The notes: generated from the sequence alone by a model not told the origin. Shown: positions 1 to 8,509, counted from the first letter of the stretch. The stretch: 64,000 nt of DNA from Vreelandella jeotgali Hwa (GCF_000334215.1 NZ_AMQY01000002.1:32956-96955), one strand, 5' to 3'. Numbers and translations are program-made.

Positions 1-89
1 CGCCAATGCAAGATACTTAAATCCACTATGCATTATGCTGATACCATGAGACTTGAAACCGTCTTTCACGACCACAGGGCGATACCGCC

Positions 90-1058
90 ATGAATCTTGC
101 CGACCTGGCCCGCCATGATCTCAACGCGCTGGTGACCCTGCACGCTCTGCTCGACTCGCGCAGCGTGACCCACGCCGCTCAGCGGCTGAACCTCAGCCAG
201 CCGGCGGTATCGCGCACGCTGTCACGGCTGCGCCAAGCGTTTGACGACCCGCTGTTTGTGCGCACCCATCGCGGCCTGCGCCCCACCGCCCGAGCCGAAG
301 CTCTGGGGCCGCCGCTGGAACGGCTATTGCAGGAGCTGGGCGCGCTGCTGGCACCGCCGGCGTTCGACCCGGCCAGCACCACGCGGCGCTTTCATATCGC
401 GTCCACCGACTACGGCATGCATGCGTTTCTCGCGCCTCAGTGGCAGCGGCTGAAACAGCAGGCGCCGCATTTGCGCCTGGAAGTGCAAAACGGCAGCGAA
501 GACGTGGAACAGCAGCTGGCGGAAGGCGGGCCCGAGCTGGCGCTGTGCGTGCCCGGCGAGCGGGTGCCGGCGAGCGTGCACGGCCGGGAAGTTGGCCGGG
601 ATGGCTTTGTCTGCGTCATGCGCGAGGGGCATCCGCTCGCGCAGCTACCCGAAGACGACTTTACTCTGGAGGCGTTTCTGAGCGCCGACCATCAGCTGAT
701 CAGCATGGGCGGGGATGATCGCGGCGCTGTGGATCTGGCGCTGGCCCGGCAGGGGCTGAAACGTCAGGTCAGCCTGCGCCAGCCGCATTTTCTGGCGGCC
801 TTTTCCACGACCGTCGGCAGCGACCTGTTGCTCTGTGTTCCCGGCTGTCTGGCAGCAAGCGTCGCCGACCACTGGCCGCTGGCCGTACGCCAACTACCCC
901 TTGAAGTGCCTTCCTTTGCCTACTGGCTGGTCTGGCACGAACGCCACCAGGCCGACGCCGGCCACCGCTGGCTGCGCCAGACCCTGTTTGACGGGCTTCA
1001 GGCGCGTCATCGCACGCTTGGTCAGGGCTACCAGTTCAACCCCACTCCGAGGTTGTAG
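90..1058 (+). CDS. LysR-family transcriptional regulator
   Basis: This is a 322-residue LysR-type DNA-binding regulator. Residues about 10-69 form the winged helix-turn-helix, with the family signature around SQPAVSRTLSRLR followed by DPLFVR and GLRPTARA. Residues about 97-305 are the periplasmic-binding-protein-like effector domain. The DLNALVTLHALL start and the RGLRPT segment resemble the NodD/LeuO-like subgroup. Its 3' end overlaps the convergent DUF481 gene by 31 bp. LysR regulators usually control a divergent neighbour, which would lie to the left of this window, so target and effector cannot be named. The family call is firm and the role unknown. Confidence 0.93.
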   Translation: MNLADLARHDLNALVTLHALLDSRSVTHAAQRLNLSQPAVSRTLSRLRQAFDDPLFVRTHRGLRPTARAEALGPPLERLLQELGALLAPPAFDPASTTRRFHIASTDYGMHAFLAPQWQRLKQQAPHLRLEVQNGSEDVEQQLAEGGPELALCVPGERVPASVHGREVGRDGFVCVMREGHPLAQLPEDDFTLEAFLSADHQLISMGGDDRGAVDLALARQGLKRQVSLRQPHFLAAFSTTVGSDLLLCVPGCLAASVADHWPLAVRQLPLEVPSFAYWLVWHERHQADAGHRWLRQTLFDGLQARHRTLGQGYQFNPTPRL

Positions 1059-1999
1059 GTGGTATCGTTGAGATCCTCGACGTTATTTTGCACCCAGTCG
1101 GTCTTGACCGACATTTCCAACGAGGCCCAGTCGGTGAGGGGATAGCGCAGACCGGTGTGGGTATCCAGCAAAAAACTGGTGGACTCGGATAGCGCGCGAC
1201 CGGCGCGGCCGTTGAGGTAGACTTCAAAGCGCCGTTGCCAAAGGTGGCGATTGAACTCCCACTGCAGCACGCCCGAGTCAAACGTCTCGGCATCCTGAGT
1301 AGCATAATAATAGCGGTTGCGCAGCAGCAGCGCCGAAAGTGAAAAAGCGCCCAGCTCATTATCCCATAGCTGGTACCCCGGCCCCACGCCGGCCGTTACA
1401 CGCCGCTTGAGTTCCTCGTCCCAGTCGCGGTCGGTGCTCGCCAGCCCCTGCCAGAAATTCTTCTCGGCAAAGAACCATTTGGGCGTATAGGCCAGGTGCC
1501 AATCGTTTTCCCGCCGTTCGCCGTCACGGTACTCACGCTGATAGCTGGCGCGCCACTGGTGCCGCCAGCGCCCGGCGTCGATGCGCTGACGCATATCCAG
1601 ATCCAGCTCACGGGTATCGGCGGTGCTGTGCTCATACTCGAAGGTAATGTCGATGCCGCCTTTGATGGTTATACCCGGCTTTTCTTCAGGCGTTTCCGCG
1701 TCAGGCGATTCAGCTGCAATCGGCGCATTTGGTCGCATGGCGGCGGCCAGGCGCAGCGCCGGCAGGGTGTTGACCGGCACGCTCGGCGCAGATTCCGGCA
1801 CCACGCGCACCACCTGCTCGGCGGCAAGCGCCAGCTCGCCGGCGACGTCGGTATTCACCCGCCAGCGTTCGGGCGTTTTCTCGATCACCTCGCCGCTGAT
1901 GCGGTCGCCGTTTTTGAGCCACAGCGTATCGGCCTGCAGCGGCAGAGCCGCCAACGCCAGCGCGATACCCACCAGCCGGTTTACGCCAGGGTGCCACAT
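1028..1999 (-). CDS. DUF481 (YdiY-like) outer-membrane-type protein
   Basis: This 323-residue protein has an N-terminal signal peptide (cleavage probably after LPLQA, about residue 23). A short segment LWLKNGDRISGEVI follows, typical of the start of YdiY-like proteins. After a Pro/Ala/Glu linker comes a C-terminal domain (about 110-323) with alternating hydrophobic and aromatic beta-strands such as RNRYYYAT, ending in LGVGLNW. The strand pattern and terminal aromatic residue suit an outer-membrane beta-barrel. It is convergent with the LysR gene. No biochemical function is established for the family. In a halophile an envelope or salt-related role is conceivable, but that is inference. Confidence 0.8.
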   Translation of the reverse strand: MWHPGVNRLVGIALALAALPLQADTLWLKNGDRISGEVIEKTPERWRVNTDVAGELALAAEQVVRVVPESAPSVPVNTLPALRLAAAMRPNAPIAAESPDAETPEEKPGITIKGGIDITFEYEHSTADTRELDLDMRQRIDAGRWRHQWRASYQREYRDGERRENDWHLAYTPKWFFAEKNFWQGLASTDRDWDEELKRRVTAGVGPGYQLWDNELGAFSLSALLLRNRYYYATQDAETFDSGVLQWEFNRHLWQRRFEVYLNGRAGRALSESTSFLLDTHTGLRYPLTDWASLEMSVKTDWVQNNVEDLNDTTYNLGVGLNW

Positions 2000-2028
2000 A
2001 TCCTGCGGAAAACGCGGGGATTAACCGA

Positions 2029-2811
2029 TTAGCCGCACTTTGACCAGCCGCAGCCGGCGTAGCAGGTGGGGCAGCCGTCCATCATGATCAGCTCGCCGCG
2101 GCATTCGGGGCAGTGGCCGATCACCGCCGGCCCCGCCGACTGGTTCGCCTGCCCGGCCTCGTTATCGGCGTCGCCAACGGCTTCAAGCTTGCCGGCTTCC
2201 GGCGTCTCGGTGTCTGCTTCGGGCTGGGCGTCATCACCGCGAGCCATGCGCCGGGCGTAGCCCTCGACCAGCTCTTCCACCGGTACCTGGTTGCCGTCCT
2301 GGTCGAGAAACCCCCGGCGATACAGGATCTGCTGAATCGACCAGGCAATGGCCGAGACTTCCGAGTCGTGGAACACCGGCTTGCCATAGCGGTTCCAGCC
2401 GCAGCGTACCAGCCCCTTGTCCCAGGCGACCTTGCGCAGGTCGGCCACCGCCTGGGTGACGTAGCCGCCCCGGGCGGCGAGCGAGAGGCTGCGCATGGTC
2501 GCGGTAATCCACTGGTGCTCGCTGGACAGCTGCCCGGAAGGGAAGAAAAATTCCACCGGACGTTCGATGACCACGCGCTTGCCGCCGATTACGCCTTCCA
2601 CGGGCATGAAAGACACCAGCAGGTAGACTTTCTTGCGGCCTTCGGCGCCGACGTAGGAGATTTTCTCCGAGACGGCCTCCAGCGTGCCTTCCGGGCGCGA
2701 CGGGATGCGCACGGTGAGCGGGTTTTCGTCCGGCAGGACCGGCTCGGGGGCAGCGGGTTCATCCTGCTTGATGCGGTAACCCACAATTTTTGAGGTAATT
2801 TCAACGGCCAT
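2029..2811 (-). CDS. nrdJb: NrdJb, small subunit of the split class II ribonucleotide reductase
   Basis: This is the separate C-terminal part of the adenosylcobalamin-dependent ribonucleotide reductase, as in Pseudomonas, where nrdJ is split. Residues about 5-170 form the TSCPD-type domain. The C-terminus carries a Cys-rich tail (CPECRG, then CPTCYAGCGWSKCG) that is expected to bind metal or relay reducing equivalents to the active site in NrdJa. The ATG at 2811 is preferred over an in-frame GTG 12 bp upstream because GGAGAA sits at the right distance. It lies 78 bp downstream of nrdJa on the same strand, with a strong hairpin in the gap. Length is 260 residues. Confidence 0.88.
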   Translation of the reverse strand: MAVEITSKIVGYRIKQDEPAAPEPVLPDENPLTVRIPSRPEGTLEAVSEKISYVGAEGRKKVYLLVSFMPVEGVIGGKRVVIERPVEFFFPSGQLSSEHQWITATMRSLSLAARGGYVTQAVADLRKVAWDKGLVRCGWNRYGKPVFHDSEVSAIAWSIQQILYRRGFLDQDGNQVPVEELVEGYARRMARGDDAQPEADTETPEAGKLEAVGDADNEAGQANQSAGPAVIGHCPECRGELIMMDGCPTCYAGCGWSKCG

Positions 2812-2859
2812 GATGTTCTCCACTCAACAACAGGGGCTGGATTGATAGATACGGTATAA

Positions 2860-2881
2860 GGCCCGGGACTCAGCCCGGGCC
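2860..2881 (-). promoter_or_regulatory. Strong hairpin between nrdJa and nrdJb
   Basis: A perfect inverted repeat, GGCCCGGG-N6-CCCGGGCC, begins 9 nt past the nrdJa stop codon and lies before nrdJb. No T-run of terminator quality follows. It could be an mRNA-stabilising or partial-termination element that sets the ratio of the two subunits; the function is inferred. Confidence 0.6.
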
Positions 2882-2889
2882 AAGGGCGC

Positions 2890-5800
2890 TTACCACTTGC
2901 CGTAAGTGCCTTCCTTCAGCGCATCAAACAGGTTGGCGGCGTTATGCTCCTCGCCATCGTAGATCACCGTGTCGTTGCCGTTAAGCTCGACGGTTTCGCC
3001 GTTTTCCAGCTCGAACTCGTAGGTGGTGTTTTTCAGGTCGTCTTCACGCACCAGCACGCCCTGAAACGCCTCGGGGTTGAAGCGGAAGGTCGTGCAACCC
3101 TTGAGACGGCTGTCGTAGGCCTGGAGGTAGAGATCCTGGAACTGCTCGAAGGGAAACTCGGTGGGCACGTTCACCGTCTTGGAAATCGCCGAATCTACCC
3201 ACTGCTGGGCCGCAGCTTGCACCGCCACGTGCTGCTCGGGCGTCACGCTGTCGGCGGTGATGAAATAGCCCGGCAGGTCGCTTTCCACCGCGTCGGCGGC
3301 GATGAAATGACGATAGGCGGCAAGCTCGAACGACACGACCTCGACCTGCTCCTTGGTTTTCTTGCCGGTCTGGATCACGTTGCGGTAATAGCGATGCGAG
3401 AACGACGGCTCGATGCCGTTGGAAGCGTTGTTGCCCATGGACAGCGAAATCGTGCCGGTCGGCGCGATAGAGCTGTGGTGGGTAAAGCGCGCGCCGTGCT
3501 CGGCCAGCGCGGTCACCAGCTCCGGCTCCAGGTCCGCCACTTTGCCCATGTAGGCGCTGTAGCGAGCGTGGAGAATACGGCCGGGCACCTTGTCGCCCAC
3601 TTCGTAGCCGTCCTTTTTCAGCTGCGGGCGTTCGCGCAGCATCCGCGGAGTCAGCGTGTGCTCTTCTTCCAGCACCGGCGCCATGCCTTTCTCCTGGGCA
3701 AGTTCGAGCGCCTGCTTCCAGCCTTCGATGGCCAGGTGCTGGCTGACCTCTTCGGTAAACGCCAGCGATTCCTTCGAGCCGTAGGGGATCTTGAGCATGG
3801 TCATGGTCGAGCCCAGCCCCAGAAAGCCCATGCCGTGGCGGCGCTTGGCCTCGATCTCGCGCTGCTGCTCGGGCAGCGGCAGCCCGGCGATTTCCACTAC
3901 GTTGTCGAGCATGCGGGTGAAGATCGCCACCACTTCGCGGTAGCGCTTCCAGTCAAAGCGCGGCTTGTCGCTGAAGGGATCAATCACAAAGCGCGTCAGA
4001 TTCACCGACCCCAGCAGGCAGGCGCCTTCGGGCGGTAATGGCTGCTCACCGCACTGCCCTGTCACCAGCCCATTAAAAATTACTGTATTGTGATCAGCCT
4101 GAGTGGTATCGAACACGGCTTCACGGCCAATGTGCTCCACAGAACTAATAGTAGCTGCGAAAGGCTGGGTTTTATTCAGTTTTTTATCTACCGTCCATTG
4201 TTGGTGCTTATCATTCTTATAATCGAGCAAAAAGCCAATTTCTTGCATGAACCATTCACGAGACTGCCCGTCAATAATCAGTTCATAATTAGCTTTACAG
4301 GCATATTCACGCATACCGCCTTGGCCATCAGGCAAACTGCGTTGGGCAGCATCGCGACGCTTATGGAGTCGACAGAAAACGCCAAAATTTGCAAGTAGCG
4401 TCTGTACATCCTGAAGCAGCTCTAATGTACTAGACGCAAGCCGCACCGAGCAGCTCTGCCTGTTACCTGACACATTAACCGTACCATCGGCCTGAAACAG
4501 GCCCCGCAGATATCCTTTGACGCACGCTTCGCTGCCACGCCAAACGACTTCAGGAACCTTGAGCTTAGTATTCTTGGTAAAACCATAATGTTCCAGCAAC
4601 CGCGCCAAAATGACCGAGCGGATAAATACGTGCTGACGCTCAGCGACGGCGACCGGCGCTACTTGGTATTGCCGTCCATTTTTGGCGGAGTGGGCAATCA
4701 GCTCGTTAATGTATGCGGCAGTGACGTCAGCCAATGACCGGTCTTCACCCCAAAAATTAACGCATACGGCCTCATGGCCCGCTCCGCGGTGGGTAAAGTG
4801 GCCGTCGCCAGCGATAAGTCCAAGCAAAGTGCCCAGCTTCTCGTTGCCTTCGGGGCCAAACTGGCCTTTTCCTGACTGCACCCAGACCTGATCCCCGACC
4901 TTTACTTCTTTCAGAGGCACCTTGCCACGCTGAGTATAAAAGTCGTGCCATGCCGTCGCTTTGATTTCATAACCTTCACGGGTAGTCACTCGGTACACAT
5001 TGGCTTTTTTCGCCGTCATGAAGGCCGGCACGGCTTGGCGGCTCTCCACACCTTCGTTGCCGTTTTCCAGCGCCCTATTGTCTACGCTTACCTGCAGCGC
5101 ATCTCCGCGCTGATAAAGCTCGCCAATAGGCACCTGCCCAAACTGAGTATGCAATCGTGTGTCCGCCGTCACGCACGGATTAGTAGCGCGGATATCCTCG
5201 CAGAACCAGTTGTTGTTCATGCGGTTGACCTGGTCGATCAGGATAAAGCCCGGCTCGGCGTAGTCGTAGGTCGACCCCATGATGGTGTCCCACAGCTCAC
5301 GGGCCTTGATTACCTCGACGATGCGGCAGGCTACGCGGCCTTCGTCATCCACGCTGTAGCCGTCTTCAATCACCGGCCAGTCGCGGTAGATGATGTCGTC
5401 GGCGCTGACATCATCCTTCTCGCCCGGATGCAGCGGGAAGGCCAGCGGCCAGTCGGCGTTGTGCTTGACCGCTTCCATGAATTCGTCGGTAATCAGCAGC
5501 GACAGGTTGAACTGGCGCAGCCGACCGGCTTCGCGCTTGGCCTGGATGAACTCGCGCACGTCCGGGTGACCGACGTCAAAGGTGCCCATCTGCGCGCCGC
5601 GCCGGCCGCCGGCAGAGGCCACGGTGAAGCACATCTTGTCGTAGATATCCATGAACGCCAGCGGGCCGTTGGTGCCGGCACCGGCGCCAAACACGAATGC
5701 TCCCTTGTGGCGCAGGGTGGAAAAATCATAGCCGATGCCCGCGCCGGACTTCAGCGTCATGCCGGCATCCACGACGGAATCGAGAATATCGCGCATGGAA

Positions 5801-6123
5801 TCGCGCACGGTCCGCGACACCGTGCAGTTGATCAGGCTCACCGCGGGCTTGTAGGCTTCCGCGCCGGCGTTGGAAAGAATGCGCCCGGCGGGCACCGCGC
5901 CGTTTTCCAGCGCCCAGCGAAACCTGGGCAGCCACTGCTTGGCCTGGTCGCCTTCGACCTCGGCCAACGCTCGGGCGACGCGCTCGAAGGTGGCATTGAC
6001 GTCGCTGTCGACCGCTTCGCCGTGGCGGTCCTTGAGACGGTATTTGGCGTCCCAGATTTCCCGCGAGGGCATCTGCAGCGGCACATCGTTGGACGATTTA
6101 GCGGCCTTGGCAGCGGTACTCAT
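2890..6123 (-). CDS. nrdJa: NrdJa, class II (B12-dependent) ribonucleoside-diphosphate reductase large subunit with intein
   Basis: This enzyme reduces ribonucleotides to deoxyribonucleotides using adenosylcobalamin. The open frame encodes 1077 residues, of which 317-690 are an intein, leaving a 703-residue mature enzyme of normal NrdJa size. Visible extein features are SLINCTVS (first redox Cys), the SGAGIGYDFS and GGRRGAQMGTFD segments, and the active-site motif NPCGEQPLPPEGACLLGSVNL, which the intein interrupts between NP and CGEQ. The ATG at 6123 is chosen because AAGGAG lies 9 nt upstream; an in-frame ATG at 6153 has no ribosome site. A separate downstream gene supplies the C-terminal domain. 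Activity therefore depends on both splicing and B12 supply. Confidence 0.95.
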   Translation of the reverse strand: MSTAAKAAKSSNDVPLQMPSREIWDAKYRLKDRHGEAVDSDVNATFERVARALAEVEGDQAKQWLPRFRWALENGAVPAGRILSNAGAEAYKPAVSLINCTVSRTVRDSMRDILDSVVDAGMTLKSGAGIGYDFSTLRHKGAFVFGAGAGTNGPLAFMDIYDKMCFTVASAGGRRGAQMGTFDVGHPDVREFIQAKREAGRLRQFNLSLLITDEFMEAVKHNADWPLAFPLHPGEKDDVSADDIIYRDWPVIEDGYSVDDEGRVACRIVEVIKARELWDTIMGSTYDYAEPGFILIDQVNRMNNNWFCEDIRATNPCVTADTRLHTQFGQVPIGELYQRGDALQVSVDNRALENGNEGVESRQAVPAFMTAKKANVYRVTTREGYEIKATAWHDFYTQRGKVPLKEVKVGDQVWVQSGKGQFGPEGNEKLGTLLGLIAGDGHFTHRGAGHEAVCVNFWGEDRSLADVTAAYINELIAHSAKNGRQYQVAPVAVAERQHVFIRSVILARLLEHYGFTKNTKLKVPEVVWRGSEACVKGYLRGLFQADGTVNVSGNRQSCSVRLASSTLELLQDVQTLLANFGVFCRLHKRRDAAQRSLPDGQGGMREYACKANYELIIDGQSREWFMQEIGFLLDYKNDKHQQWTVDKKLNKTQPFAATISSVEHIGREAVFDTTQADHNTVIFNGLVTGQCGEQPLPPEGACLLGSVNLTRFVIDPFSDKPRFDWKRYREVVAIFTRMLDNVVEIAGLPLPEQQREIEAKRRHGMGFLGLGSTMTMLKIPYGSKESLAFTEEVSQHLAIEGWKQALELAQEKGMAPVLEEEHTLTPRMLRERPQLKKDGYEVGDKVPGRILHARYSAYMGKVADLEPELVTALAEHGARFTHHSSIAPTGTISLSMGNNASNGIEPSFSHRYYRNVIQTGKKTKEQVEVVSFELAAYRHFIAADAVESDLPGYFITADSVTPEQHVAVQAAAQQWVDSAISKTVNVPTEFPFEQFQDLYLQAYDSRLKGCTTFRFNPEAFQGVLVREDDLKNTTYEFELENGETVELNGNDTVIYDGEEHNAANLFDALKEGTYGKW
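4054..5175 (-). other. In-frame intein with LAGLIDADG homing endonuclease in nrdJa
   Basis: This is a 374-residue self-splicing insertion. It begins at Cys (CVTADTRLHT, splicing block A) directly after extein NP and ends LVTGQ directly before extein CGEQ. Block B is seen as GYEIKATAWHDF (T-x-x-H). Two dodecapeptide motifs are present, LLGLIAGDGHF (about residue 436 of the precursor) and YLRGLFQADGTV (about 541), so the endonuclease is of the LAGLIDADG type. Block F is VFDTTQADHNTVIFNG. The last residue is Gln rather than the usual Asn, and the penultimate residue is Gly rather than His; C-terminal Gln is a known rare variant. The interior is visibly richer in A/T than the flanking extein, consistent with horizontal arrival. 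Confidence 0.93.
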
Positions 6124-6196
6124 GACGCAAAACTCCTTGCCCTCGCGGGACATGAACGGGAATCAGATAGCGGGCTATAATAGCCGGTGGCCGCGT

Positions 6197-6235
6197 ATTA
6201 TACGGAGAGAAAAATAGATGTATAGACACATCTAT
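6197..6235 (-). promoter_or_regulatory. Probable nrdJ promoter with operator-like inverted repeat
   Basis: On the minus strand a TATAAT -10 (6197-6202) lies about 75 nt upstream of the chosen nrdJa start. The expected -35 position falls inside a perfect inverted repeat ATAGATGT-N6-ACATCTAT (6214-6235). The overlap suggests a repressor site. NrdR is the obvious candidate for a ribonucleotide reductase, but the repeat does not match the NrdR box closely, so the protein is unassigned. Confidence 0.45.
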
Positions 6236-6263
6236 CAATCAACATAAGACAAGAAAATTCAAC

Positions 6264-6280
6264 CCATATACTATATATGG
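6264..6280. promoter_or_regulatory. AT-rich near-palindrome in the nrdJ/orf194 divergent region
   Basis: CCATATA-N3-TATATGG has 7-bp perfect arms and lies between the divergent nrdJa and secreted-protein genes. It resembles an NrdR box in being AT-rich and symmetric, but lacks the flanking ACAC/GTGT. It is a candidate binding site only. Confidence 0.3.
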
Positions 6281-6380
6281 AAATAAGGCCCTATAGCCCG
6301 CTAAAACAAGCGCTTGGCTATTACCCTTGAATACGGCCGGTAAAAGCCGTCTTTTTCAACGACTATCAGGCAGCCATTTC

Positions 6381-6965
6381 ATGGAACAGCAACAACCGCC
6401 GGCGGGCCCGCGTTGGCTCGCCTTTGCCGCGCTAATCGCCGGCATGCTGATGGGCAGCAGTGCGCAGGCAGCGGCGTTCGACGTCAGCGATGTGGAGACC
6501 CACGGCGATTGGCAGGTGGCCACGCTCTCGGCACCCGGCGAGGCTGAGGGACCGCGCCATTTCCGTGCCGTGGAAAGCGCCAGCTATACCGACGCTACCT
6601 TGAGCGTCAACGCCACGCCCGGCGTGTGCGATATGCCCTGGCTGGAAATGCGGGTGAGGCTGGATACGCTGGAGCAGGCAACACCGGAGACGCGTGTATT
6701 GCCCGCCCAGCTGCGGGTGGACGATAAAACCCTGCAGAAAAGCGTCGTCGAGTTTTTTACCCAACCCGCCAACAACGGCTTTTATGTCCACTTTTACCTG
6801 AATGACCGGGCGAGACTGTTGAATGACATGCGTTCCGGCGAGCAGCTATTCCTGGGCTTTGATCTGGGCGAACGCGACCCCTGGTACATGATCTTCAGCA
6901 TGGACGGGGCGGGCGATGCCATCGACGCTGCACTAACGCGCTGCCGTCGCGCTACCGGCATCTGA
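6381..6965 (+). CDS. Small secreted protein of unknown function
   Basis: This 194-residue protein has a clear Sec signal peptide (hydrophobic core AFAALIAGMLMG, cleavage near AQAAA). I do not recognise the family. The mature part is acidic and probably beta-rich, with two Cys (CDMPW and near the end, CRRATGI) that could form a disulfide, and the segments FYVHFYLNDRARLL and LFLGFDLGERDPWYMIFS. The in-frame ATG at 6381 is chosen over 6327 because it places the signal peptide correctly. It is divergent from nrdJa, and its 3' end overlaps motD by 33 bp convergently. Nothing in the sequence ties it to motility. Confidence 0.7.
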   Translation: MEQQQPPAGPRWLAFAALIAGMLMGSSAQAAAFDVSDVETHGDWQVATLSAPGEAEGPRHFRAVESASYTDATLSVNATPGVCDMPWLEMRVRLDTLEQATPETRVLPAQLRVDDKTLQKSVVEFFTQPANNGFYVHFYLNDRARLLNDMRSGEQLFLGFDLGERDPWYMIFSMDGAGDAIDAALTRCRRATGI

Positions 6966-7643
6966 AGCGGTATCCGCCGGTTTACGCAACACCAGCTCCA
7001 CGCGCCGGTTGGCGGCGCGCCCTTCGGTAGTGGCGTTGGCCTCAAGCGGGCGGGTTGCGGCATAGCCCACGGCGCGCATGTGATCCAGGTCGATGCCCTT
7101 GTCGCTTAAATGCCGCAGCACCGCAATGGCACGCCCGGCGGATAGCTCCCAGTTGGAAGGAAAGCGTGCCGTGGAGATGGGCACGTTATCCGTATGGCCC
7201 TCAATGGAAATCAGGCCACTGAACGATTCCAGCATATCGACCAGGCCGGCAACGACGTCGCGGCCCTGATCGGTCAATCGCGCACGACCGCTGGAAAACA
7301 GCAGGCTGTTGTCAATCCGCAGCGTGACGCCCTGCTCCCCCTGACTGACGTCAACGCCGGGAATATCCATGCCGGAAAAGGCCGGGCTCAGGCCGCTGTG
7401 GCGCGGCTTGATGCCGGTCGCCATGGACGACAGCGACATGGACGGCACGGCAGTGGCGGAGCGGTCGCGCTGACTTTCGCTGTTCTCGCCGCCGCCGGGC
7501 GGTGTCAGTGCCAACAGCAGCACAAACAGCGTAATCAGCAGCGTCAGCACGTCGAGATAGCTGGTCAGCCAGCTTTCATCACCCTCACCGTCACCCCCGG
7601 CCGGCATGGGCTCAAGCGTACGGCGGGTATCCTTGTCCAGCAT
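6933..7643 (-). CDS. motD: MotD-type stator subunit (MotB/OmpA family)
   Basis: This is the B-subunit of a second flagellar stator, anchoring it to peptidoglycan. A single N-terminal membrane segment (about residues 25-45, WLTSYLDVLTLLITLF) contains the ion-carrying Asp. An OmpA-like domain (about 110-215) has the peptidoglycan-binding signatures EGHTDNVP and NWELSAGRA. At 236 residues it is shorter than MotB in this window (313) and closer to the MotD/LafU class. It follows motC by 21 bp and is presumably co-translated. Two stators imply ion- or load-dependent stator exchange; the ion cannot be read with certainty. Confidence 0.88.
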   Translation of the reverse strand: MLDKDTRRTLEPMPAGGDGEGDESWLTSYLDVLTLLITLFVLLLALTPPGGGENSESQRDRSATAVPSMSLSSMATGIKPRHSGLSPAFSGMDIPGVDVSQGEQGVTLRIDNSLLFSSGRARLTDQGRDVVAGLVDMLESFSGLISIEGHTDNVPISTARFPSNWELSAGRAIAVLRHLSDKGIDLDHMRAVGYAATRPLEANATTEGRAANRRVELVLRKPADTASDAGSATAAR

Positions 7644-7664
7644 GTGGCTATATTCCTTTTGCCG

Positions 7665-8486
7665 CTATTCCTTTTTCCGCGCTTTCCTTGCCGACTTTGC
7701 CGAGGCTTTATTGCCCGAATCGCGGATTTCATCGTGGTAGTTGGCCACAAAGGAGTTCAGCGTTTCTTCAATGAACGAGGGCAGACGGCGCTTGGTAATC
7801 AGTGAAATCCCTTCCAGCACCATGTTCATGGTAATCAGGCGCTCTTCGGTACGCCGTTCCAGCTTCACGGCAATGGGTTTGAAAATCAGGTTGGCCATCA
7901 GGATACCGTAGAAGGTGGTGAGCAGCGCCACCGCCATGCGCGGCCCGATTACGTCCAGATCGCCGGCATCCATGACTTCCAGCATGTTCACCAGCCCCAC
8001 CAGGGTACCGATCATGCCGAACGCGGGGGCATAGGTAGCCATGGTGCGGAAAATCTGTGCTTCGGCGTGCTCGCGCGCTTTCAGCCGGGCAATGCGCCAG
8101 CGCAACATATCGAAGATTTCTTCTTCCTTGGTGTTGGCAATCACCAGCTGAATGCCCGAGCGCAGAAAAGGATTCTGGGTGTACTGCAGCTGATCTTCCA
8201 CCGCGCGCACGTCGCCCTTGAACCATAGCCGCGACATATCCACCAGTTCCTTGATGTCATCGCGTACATAGGTGTTTTCCCGCCGGAAGACCAGCCCCAC
8301 CAGACGTACGACGCGAATCACCTCGCGCAGCGGATAGCTGATGAACGTGGCCGCCAGAGTGCCGGTCACCACAATCGCCAGTCCCGGCAAATTCAAAAAG
8401 CTTTCGGGAGACTCTGCGGTAAAAAACAGCACGCTTACCAGCAGCACAATGCTGGCAAACATGCCGATCAGTGTTGATGGATTCAT
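7665..8486 (-). CDS. motC: MotC/PomA-type stator subunit (MotA family)
   Basis: This is the A-subunit of the second stator, with four predicted membrane segments (two near residues 5-50, two near 155-210) and a cytoplasmic loop that would contact FliG. The segment YAPAFGMIGTLVGLVNML before TM3 is typical of PomA/MotC rather than of enterobacterial MotA. The C-terminus is very basic (KSARKARKKE). A ribosome site GAGGAG precedes the ATG. It sits directly behind the fliA terminator with only about 24 nt between T-run and start codon. A sodium-driven stator would fit a halophile, but that is inference. Confidence 0.88.
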   Translation of the reverse strand: MNPSTLIGMFASIVLLVSVLFFTAESPESFLNLPGLAIVVTGTLAATFISYPLREVIRVVRLVGLVFRRENTYVRDDIKELVDMSRLWFKGDVRAVEDQLQYTQNPFLRSGIQLVIANTKEEEIFDMLRWRIARLKAREHAEAQIFRTMATYAPAFGMIGTLVGLVNMLEVMDAGDLDVIGPRMAVALLTTFYGILMANLIFKPIAVKLERRTEERLITMNMVLEGISLITKRRLPSFIEETLNSFVANYHDEIRDSGNKASAKSARKARKKE

Positions 8487-8509
8487 CGACGGCTCCTCAC
8501 CGGATGCGT

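Noticed and set aside
2890..2944. Cobalamin riboswitch for the B12-dependent reductase
   Set aside because: Looked for in the nrdJ leader (6124-6326); the region is too short and lacks the B12-box and conserved junctions.
2944..6180. Long plus-strand open frames of 364 and 411 residues opposite nrdJa
   Set aside because: They are antisense shadows produced by high GC; the encoded proteins are Val/Gly/His-rich and match nothing, while the minus strand encodes NrdJ.
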